Positions 58,761 through 64,000 of a stretch of DNA of 64,000 nucleotides are shown piece by piece; the stretch's first letter is position 1, and every line of letters begins with the position of its first letter. The stretch is taken from NCBI GenBank assembly GCA_900542835.1, contig UQPB01000010.1, positions 1 through 64,000 on the forward strand, written 5' to 3'. The position numbers were made by a program, and so were the translations under genes. The stretch comes from an uncultured Pelosinus sp. (lineage in GTDB: Bacteria; Bacillota; Negativicutes; Sporomusales; Acetonemataceae). The notes beneath the pieces are model-generated. The model had not been told where the DNA came from. It saw only the letters and a list, made by a program, of their open reading frames with translations, and searched no databases.

Positions 58761-59423
58761 ATGCCAAAACTCAACGAACGGACGCTGGATCCGGTTGAAC
58801 TGTATCAGCGGTTCCGGGATGCGATACTGGCCGGTATCAAAGTGGCGGCGCCAGGGATCATTCAGGCGGTTAACTACGATAAGGGCACCGTTACCGTGCA
58901 ATTGTCCATTCGAGAACAGCTTAACTTTAACGGCAATCTGGAGTGGGTGGAAATTCCGCCGTTGCTGGATGTGCCGTTATTTATCTATTCCGGCGGCGGC
59001 TATTGCTTAACCCTGCCAGTACAGCCCGGTGACGAATGCCTGGTTGTGTTTGGCGACCGGTGTATGGATGCCTGGTGGCAGTCGGGAGGAGTGCAAAACC
59101 AGATTGAGCGCCGCCGACATGACCTTTCGGACGGCTTTGCAATTGTCGGCTTTCGCAGCCAGCCGAACACGGTTCGCAACTACTCCCCCGGCACAGCACA
59201 GCTGCGCAATGCAGCTGGAACTGCGTACATTGAAATTGCTGGCAGTGACATCAATATCAAGGGTGCGAATGTAAATATTCAGGCCGATAACTATACCGTA
59301 CAGGCAAGCCATTCTAATGTTGACGGCGGAGGCAGTACGGTTATTGACGGTGTCCATTTTAAGAGCCATACACATAACGGTGTGGACCCCGGCAACGGCA
59401 ATACAGGGGGTGTTAACGGATGA
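58761..59423 (+). CDS. baseplate spike protein (gp138/gpV-like)
   Basis: 220 aa from ATG 58761 after AGGAGGG. An OB-like N-terminal domain (about residues 20-130: AVNYDKGTVTVQLSI, GDECLVVFGDRCMDAWWQSGG) leads to a repetitive beta stretch ITINIKG-like (about 165-205) and a His/Gly C-terminal tip (HFKSHTHNGVDPG) that could bind iron. This is the membrane-puncturing spike. ATGA overlap with the next gene. Confidence 0.88.
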   Translation: MPKLNERTLDPVELYQRFRDAILAGIKVAAPGIIQAVNYDKGTVTVQLSIREQLNFNGNLEWVEIPPLLDVPLFIYSGGGYCLTLPVQPGDECLVVFGDRCMDAWWQSGGVQNQIERRRHDLSDGFAIVGFRSQPNTVRNYSPGTAQLRNAAGTAYIEIAGSDINIKGANVNIQADNYTVQASHSNVDGGGSTVIDGVHFKSHTHNGVDPGNGNTGGVNG

Positions 59424-59773
59424 TCTATCGCAAGCTTGACGAAGCGGGGGATTATGTGTTCGGCCGCAATCGAAACAACTATATCAGCGCTGCGGCAGCT
59501 GTCAACCAGGCCGTCGTTACCCGGCTGCGCCAGCTTATCTATGAATGGTGGGAGGACTTGGAGGACGGTATACCGGTCTGGCAGCGGATACTGGGCAATC
59601 GTAACAAGCAGGAGGCCGAGCGAATTATCCGGGAGCGCATTCAGCAAACCAAGCATGTGAGAAGCCTCTTAGCGTTTACGGTGACCTGGGACAATGAAAA
59701 GAGAATGCTGGGCATTCAGGCTGTTATTGATACTGAATTTGGCCAGACAGAGATAAGCGAGGTGATTGCCTGA
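59420..59773 (+). CDS. baseplate wedge protein (gp25/W-like)
   Basis: 117 aa, ATGA overlap. Contains QLIYEWWEDLEDGIPVWQRILG and IIRERIQQTKHVRSLLAF, in the DUF2634/gp25 style. The wedge joins baseplate to sheath. Shares one base with the J gene. Confidence 0.82.
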   Translation: MIYRKLDEAGDYVFGRNRNNYISAAAAVNQAVVTRLRQLIYEWWEDLEDGIPVWQRILGNRNKQEAERIIRERIQQTKHVRSLLAFTVTWDNEKRMLGIQAVIDTEFGQTEISEVIA

Positions 59774-60939
59774 TGGCCTATTTTGCCCCTTATATTGATG
59801 ACGCGGGGCTGCACATACCGACGTACATCGATATTCGTGAGGACTTGATTGATCAGTTTAAGCAGATCTATGGCCAGGATATCTACCTGGACAATGAAAG
59901 CCAGGACTATCAAATGATATCTGCTTTTGCGCTTAAGACTTACGACACCATGCAGCTATTGCAGATCATTTACAACAACCGCAGTCCCAAAACAGCGGTC
60001 GGCAGTGCCATGGACGGCATCGTAAAACTGAATGGCATTAAGCGTAAGGCATCCAGTTATAGCACCTGCGTGCTGACGCTCACCGGTACGCCGGGAACCA
60101 CAATTATAAACGGCGTGACTGCGGATGACGCAGGCGTACAATGGACCTTGCCGGCAGCGGTTACCTTGTCGGGATCCACGCGCCAGGTCAGCGCGGTTTG
60201 TGCAGAAATCGGCGCTATCGAGGCGGCGCCGGGCAGCATTACCAAAATCGTCACGCCAACACAAGGTTGGTTGGCGGTAACCAATGAAGCAGCAGCGGTG
60301 ACTGGCGCGCCGGTAGAGTCTGATGAGGAGCTGCGCCGGCGGCAGTCTCTCAGTGTCGCCATCCCCAGCCAGAATATGTTGGACGGAACCATTGCCGGCA
60401 TTGCATCGGTTGACGGCGTCAAGCGATATAAGATTTATGACAACGATAGCAATATCACTGATGAACATGGCATTCCCGGCCATACCATCGCCGCGGTGGT
60501 GGAAGGTGGCCTGGATGATGAAGTAGCCGAGCAAATTTATCTACGCAAAGGCCCGGGCGGCGGTACCTATGGTGATGTCAGCGTCGAGTATATAAATTCG
60601 GATGGCCTGACCACAATTATCCGGTTTTTCCGGCCGGAGTATGTAGCCGCAGTCGTTGAACTGGTAATTAAGAAGAATGCCGGCTATACCTCTGAGATTA
60701 AGGAGCGAATTGAAAAGGCGATCAAGGCATATCTGGAGGCGCTGGATATTGGTACAGCCATTACGATAACCGGTATTTCAGCGGCAGTGCTGTCGGTCAT
60801 TGATAATTGGTCTAAACCAGCATTCTCTGTCGTCTCGCTTAACATTGGCCGCCAGGGCGATACGCTAGCTAACGAGGATATCCCAATTATCTTTAAGGAA
60901 GTCGGCGAAGTCGGCACGATTGATGTCAGGGAGGGGTAG
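59773..60939 (+). CDS. baseplate J/gp47-like protein
   Basis: 388 aa. Baseplate_J hallmarks: DLIDQFKQIYGQDIYL, the beta region GTTIINGVTADDAGVQW, GAPVESDEELRRRQSL, and SVDGVKRYKIYDNDSN-like turn, ending in AYLEALDIGTAITITGISAAVLSV. Main wedge component of contractile tails. Confidence 0.93.
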   Translation: MAYFAPYIDDAGLHIPTYIDIREDLIDQFKQIYGQDIYLDNESQDYQMISAFALKTYDTMQLLQIIYNNRSPKTAVGSAMDGIVKLNGIKRKASSYSTCVLTLTGTPGTTIINGVTADDAGVQWTLPAAVTLSGSTRQVSAVCAEIGAIEAAPGSITKIVTPTQGWLAVTNEAAAVTGAPVESDEELRRRQSLSVAIPSQNMLDGTIAGIASVDGVKRYKIYDNDSNITDEHGIPGHTIAAVVEGGLDDEVAEQIYLRKGPGGGTYGDVSVEYINSDGLTTIIRFFRPEYVAAVVELVIKKNAGYTSEIKERIEKAIKAYLEALDIGTAITITGISAAVLSVIDNWSKPAFSVVSLNIGRQGDTLANEDIPIIFKEVGEVGTIDVREG

Positions 60940-60941
60940 CC

Positions 60942-61586
60942 GTGGCGCTTAAAGATCGATATCTGAATCTAATCAGCAGCCAGCACCGCGATAAGCCAAA
61001 GTATATGGCGATGCTATCCGCGCTCATGCAGCCGAGCGAGGATATTTTTGCCGTGGGGGTTTATCTGGACGATGAATTCGACATCGATAACGCAGTGGGC
61101 AAGCAACAGGATATTCTTGGCCATATCGTAGGACAGGAGCGGACGCTGCCATTTCAACCCGCAAGAGGACTCTCGCCGGTATTAGACAATTATGCGTACC
61201 GACAACTGCTTAAAGCCAAAATAGCCAAAAACACATGGAAGGGCCGCGTCGAGGACCTGAAGGAGACTTGGCTGACTCTTTTCGGTAAACCAATCATCAT
61301 TCAGGACAATCAGGATATGACCATTGATGTTGTTGTAGTCGGCCTATTTGATCAAATTGTTAAGGACATGATTCTTAATGGCCTGATTGTCCCGAAGCCG
61401 CAAAGCGTTGGCGTCAACTACGCATTTGCTGATGAAGCTGTTTTCGGCTATGACATGGAGACTGCATCCATTAAGGGATATGACCACGCTGACTGGATGA
61501 ATCCGAATCCGGTCGATTCGTTTGCCTATGACACCGACAATGATGAACAGCGCATGTTTGGCTACAACCAGGGATATTGGACGTAA
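60942..61586 (+). CDS. DUF2612 baseplate/tail protein
   Basis: 214 aa, GTG two bases after the J stop. LNLISSQHRDKPKYMAMLSAL, DIDNAVGKQQDILGHIVGQER and DNYAYRQLLKAKIAKNTWKG are family marks. It corresponds in position to Mu gp48/P2 gpI tail proteins linking baseplate and fiber. Confidence 0.88.
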   Translation: MALKDRYLNLISSQHRDKPKYMAMLSALMQPSEDIFAVGVYLDDEFDIDNAVGKQQDILGHIVGQERTLPFQPARGLSPVLDNYAYRQLLKAKIAKNTWKGRVEDLKETWLTLFGKPIIIQDNQDMTIDVVVVGLFDQIVKDMILNGLIVPKPQSVGVNYAFADEAVFGYDMETASIKGYDHADWMNPNPVDSFAYDTDNDEQRMFGYNQGYWT

Positions 61587-61598
61587 GGAGGAAACGTG

Positions 61599-62879
61599 AT
61601 GGCGGAAACCAATTTCAAAGTATTTAATGAAGAACTTAGCCCGGACAGGACATTCAGCGATGCCGAGTATAACGTTGCAACCCAGCGGCAAGGCGGCGTT
61701 ATCCCCGGTATGGCGCTCAGCCGGCTGCACAACAAACTGTACCGGCAATCTACAGCAATGGCAAAGGCCATTGCTGATTTTATAGTCGAGCAGGGCTATG
61801 ATTGTATGGACAATGATATCCCCGGGATTACAGCAGCGATTGGGGCTGCAATCCAAAAAACTGCGGAAGACGCTGCATCGGAAGCGGTAACCGAGCACAA
61901 CACCGATTCCGACGCGCATGAATTGGCAACGCGCTTCGGCACGTCCGGGCACAATCACAATGGCACAGCTGGGCAGGGGCCAAAACTGACCGATGCGGGA
62001 CTGGCAGCGGGCGCCGCCACTGATGCGGTCATCGGTAACCGCACCGTCAACCAGGCGCTGGCCGGTCCAGGCAATACCGGCACGCTCACGCAACTTCTGT
62101 CATGGATGGCCGGTCGCATCAAGGCAATTACCGGCGCTACTAACTGGTACGACGCACCAGTTAAAAGCATTGCGGAATTGGAGGCGGGAAAAGCACCGAA
62201 ATTAAATCTAAGCACAACCGGATCAACCGTAATCGGCGTAGGTACATTGGCCGGAGGTTGGGATTCGGTCCCTAATAGCTGCATGAATATAGTGTTATCT
62301 GCGGCGAACGAAATCCATCTTAGTTTTAAACTCCCGGACGGAACCAAAAGGACAATTAAATTGCCTTTTAATGCAACATTAGATACCATTATCGCCAAAC
62401 TAGAATCTCCTGCATTCACCGGCACACCGACCGCACCGACAGCTGCGGCCGGGGCCAGCACCAAGCAGATTGCCAACACGGAGTTTGTGCAGGGGGCGGT
62501 TTCTGGCATAGAGGGAACTCGGGTATGGAAATCGGGAGAATACATTCCGATCGTAAATACTCCAACAATTGTAACTCATGGCATATCTGGCTTAAACCTA
62601 CTCTATGCCAGAGGCGAAGTACTTCTAAAGTGCGTAACTGCGGACGGGGGCTATGCTGTTGGAGATTACGCTATAGGCTGGTCATCGACTAGTAACGCCT
62701 CTGGTAACGGATCGCAAATTATCCCTGTACCTTTATTAACCGATACAACAATACAATATAATACCGGCGACTATACATCAGCTACGACTAACGGGATAAT
62801 TATGGCGAGTAAAAATAGCGGCGCACATTTCAAGGCTACTCTTGCAAACTGGCGTTACGTATTCCGGATTTTTTACTAG
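61599..62879 (+). CDS. tail fiber protein
   Basis: 426 aa from ATG 61599, seven bases after AAGGAGG (a GTG precedes it by one codon). N-terminal baseplate-anchor part with helical segments (about residues 1-110), then the fiber repeat SPAFTGTPTAPTAAAGASTKQIANTEFV (about 268-295) and a C-terminal tip of about 125 residues. The tip coding region (about 62520-62879) is more AT-rich, consistent with exchange of receptor-binding modules. Confidence 0.86.
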   Translation: MAETNFKVFNEELSPDRTFSDAEYNVATQRQGGVIPGMALSRLHNKLYRQSTAMAKAIADFIVEQGYDCMDNDIPGITAAIGAAIQKTAEDAASEAVTEHNTDSDAHELATRFGTSGHNHNGTAGQGPKLTDAGLAAGAATDAVIGNRTVNQALAGPGNTGTLTQLLSWMAGRIKAITGATNWYDAPVKSIAELEAGKAPKLNLSTTGSTVIGVGTLAGGWDSVPNSCMNIVLSAANEIHLSFKLPDGTKRTIKLPFNATLDTIIAKLESPAFTGTPTAPTAAAGASTKQIANTEFVQGAVSGIEGTRVWKSGEYIPIVNTPTIVTHGISGLNLLYARGEVLLKCVTADGGYAVGDYAIGWSSTSNASGNGSQIIPVPLLTDTTIQYNTGDYTSATTNGIIMASKNSGAHFKATLANWRYVFRIFY

Positions 62880-62888
62880 GAGGGCACT

Positions 62889-63374
62889 ATGAGCAAATTT
62901 TACATGCATCGAAATGGATTTTTGTATAACGGAGATATGACTGCAGGATCTCGTGAGGCGACAAGCGAAGAGGTTGCATCCCATTTGGGGATGTCAATGT
63001 CCACCCGCAAGGCAGCGCTCCGCGCCGCAATCAATGCCGAGCGTGACCGGCGGGAGCAGGGCGGGTTTGAGTACGAGGGCAAGCGATTTGACAGCGATGC
63101 GACCAGCGTCATCAGGATTAATGCCGCTGTAAATACGGCGGTGGCGGCTGTGTTGACCGAATCGCCGTTTACAGTAGACTGGACGGCTGCGGACAATACG
63201 ACAATGGCGCTGGATGCGGCCGGCTTTATGGCCCTGTCAATGGCCCTAGCCGCGCATAGCAATGAGCAGCATGTCCGGGCGCGGGCGCTTAAAGAGCAGC
63301 TTGACCAGGCAGAGGATGAGGCGGCGGTCGCGATGGTGGATCATTTGTTGCAAGAGTGGCAGCAAGAGGCGTAA
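62889..63374 (+). CDS. DUF4376 tail fiber assembly-like protein
   Basis: 161 aa, ATG after AGGAGGG. FYMHRNGFLYNGDMTAGSREATSEEV followed by a DUF4376-type helical part (about residues 40-160: RAAINAERDRREQGGFEYEGKRFDSDATSVIRINAAV). Such proteins follow fiber genes and act in fiber assembly or as tip parts. Confidence 0.8.
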   Translation: MSKFYMHRNGFLYNGDMTAGSREATSEEVASHLGMSMSTRKAALRAAINAERDRREQGGFEYEGKRFDSDATSVIRINAAVNTAVAAVLTESPFTVDWTAADNTTMALDAAGFMALSMALAAHSNEQHVRARALKEQLDQAEDEAAVAMVDHLLQEWQQEA

Positions 63375-63406
63375 GTCTCTATTTTTTTTACTGGGAGGGG
63401 TAACCA

Positions 63407-63922
63407 TTGAGGGAGATATTTGATCATGTCATTACGGCAGCCAAAGCGGCTGCCGTATCCATTATGGATGTGGCGCCGGTAAAAGCAACAGCAGCCGGCG
63501 CCCTTGCCTTTACGACCGGCGGACATGGCACGGCGTTGGCAGCGTTTGTGACCTTGATCCTTATTGATCTGTTAACCAAGTATTTGTCTTTATCTGCAAA
63601 ACGCTTGACTGATCATAGTCTGCCCGCCGGGCTTTGGCGGTGCTTTATCGGGATTTACGCTGCATTCAAGGACGGGTATATCAAATCTGAACTGATGAAG
63701 ACGAAGTTCGCCGGCAAGCTTATTCTGTATATGATCTTGGTAGCTGCCGCATCGCAGGTTGATGCGATGTCCGGCAGTGCAGGCGTTTTTGTAAAGGCCT
63801 CCTGGTACTACCTGGCGGCGACAGAGGCCATCAGCATAGTCGAAAACCTGCGGGACGCCGGAGTTCAGAGTCTCGATCCGTTGCTGGCATTTATCCGGTC
63901 GAAGCTGGGAGGGCTAAAGTGA
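63407..63922 (+). CDS. phage holin (phage_holin_4/toxin-secretion type)
   Basis: 171 aa, TTG start behind GGGAGGGG. Three to four hydrophobic segments (about residues 28-60, 78-95, 108-125 and 130-148), with FVTLILIDLLTKYLSL and KLILYMILVAAASQVD, match the holin 4 family. It would permeabilise the inner membrane to release the amidase encoded next. Confidence 0.87.
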   Translation: MREIFDHVITAAKAAAVSIMDVAPVKATAAGALAFTTGGHGTALAAFVTLILIDLLTKYLSLSAKRLTDHSLPAGLWRCFIGIYAAFKDGYIKSELMKTKFAGKLILYMILVAAASQVDAMSGSAGVFVKASWYYLAATEAISIVENLRDAGVQSLDPLLAFIRSKLGGLK

Positions 63923-64000
63923 TGATCAATATTAAGGCGACAAATCTGCAATTTGACTCGCTGTCAGCCCGCCAGTCTACCCGCTATCTGGTTGTGCATC
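63922..64000 (+). CDS. N-acetylmuramoyl-L-alanine amidase endolysin, N-terminal part
   Basis: ATG at 63922 overlaps the holin stop (TGATG). Only 26 codons are inside the window, reading MINIKATNLQF then RQSTRYLVVH. The RxxTxxLVVH opening and its position after holin are typical of amidase_2 endolysins. The gene runs on beyond the window edge. Confidence 0.7.
   Translation, partial: MINIKATNLQFDSLSARQSTRYLVVH

Larger units (their letters stand above)
24937..64000. mobile_element. contractile-tailed prophage, right end outside the window
   Basis: From the tRNA-Arg end to the window end, genes are those of a temperate phage in usual order: integrase, immunity, replication, terminase, head, neck, sheath/tube, tape measure, baseplate, fiber, holin and amidase. 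The sheath and baseplate J/W/gp25-like genes show a myovirus-type contractile tail. All structural genes appear intact and the frames are open, so it could be inducible. The exact left boundary is not proven because attR is not available for comparison. Confidence 0.95.

Noticed and set aside
61599..63374. Diversity-generating retroelement at the fiber gene
   Set aside because: No reverse transcriptase, no template/variable repeat pair seen up to the window end.
1..64000. CRISPR arrays or insertion sequences
   Set aside because: No regularly spaced repeats of 23-40 bp and no transposase-like protein found in any frame.

Overview
The window reads as chromosome of a Gram-negative-type Firmicute (Negativicutes, probably Sporomusa-like) carrying most of an integrated contractile-tailed phage. 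The host assignment is an inference from combined Firmicute traits (T-box leaders, strong AGGAGG ribosome sites, TTGACA/TATAAT promoters) and an outer-membrane TolC efflux protein, which only a diderm needs. No 16S gene is present to confirm it.

Host part, 1-24.9 kb. A small zinc-ribbon membrane protein is followed by a four-gene tripartite efflux operon (TolC-, MacA- and MacB-like ATPase and permease, 1.1-5.4 kb). Next comes an amino-acid ABC uptake locus (5.5-11.5 kb): one permease, one ATPase and three paralogous lipoprotein binding proteins. Each binding protein has its own sigma-A promoter and its own T-box leader. The inferred specifier codons are TTC (Phe), TAC (Tyr) and TTC (Phe), and every leader carries two consecutive T-box/terminator modules behind one Stem I. 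Then follow an AraC regulator with a DMT exporter, an NSAR/OSBS-type enolase-superfamily enzyme, YaaA with a Bcp peroxiredoxin, a second DMT exporter, a CheV-type protein and tRNA-Arg(CCG). A tightly packed operon from 19.0 kb holds DUF3842, a thioesterase, a membrane-anchored unknown, a CofE-like protein, RNase PH, XTP/dITP pyrophosphatase and a YfcE-type phosphodiesterase. Malic enzyme with a dyad operator and a tRNA-Pro/Gly/Arg operon end the host part.

Phage part, 24.9 kb to the window end. The prophage lies directly downstream of tRNA-Arg(TCT); the right attachment site is beyond the window. The left arm is a leftward lysogeny operon (two-HTH repressor, ImmA-type protease, tyrosine integrase) facing a rightward early operon (Cro-like, Rha/ORF6C antirepressor, many tiny genes) across an array of related 18-bp operators. 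The replication and DNA-metabolism block (30.6-41 kb) encodes an AAA ATPase, a Cas4-like nuclease, an HNH-type nuclease, SSB, a sliding clamp, a SNF2-helicase/methyltransferase fusion, a PAPS/APS-reductase-like protein, a DnaD-like initiator, a DnaC-like loader and two nuclease-like proteins. A strong promoter closely followed by a terminator (41.0-41.1 kb) precedes the late genes: terminase, portal, protease with nested scaffold, capsid, neck, sheath, tube, frameshifted tail chaperone, tape measure with lysozyme-type domain, baseplate, fiber, holin and the start of an amidase.

The most notable points are the Phe/Tyr/Phe T-box uptake locus, the helicase-methyltransferase plus Fe-S PAPS-reductase-like pair, the operator array, the -1 frameshift site in the tail chaperone gene, the nested scaffold start, and a low-GC moron cassette inside the tail operon.
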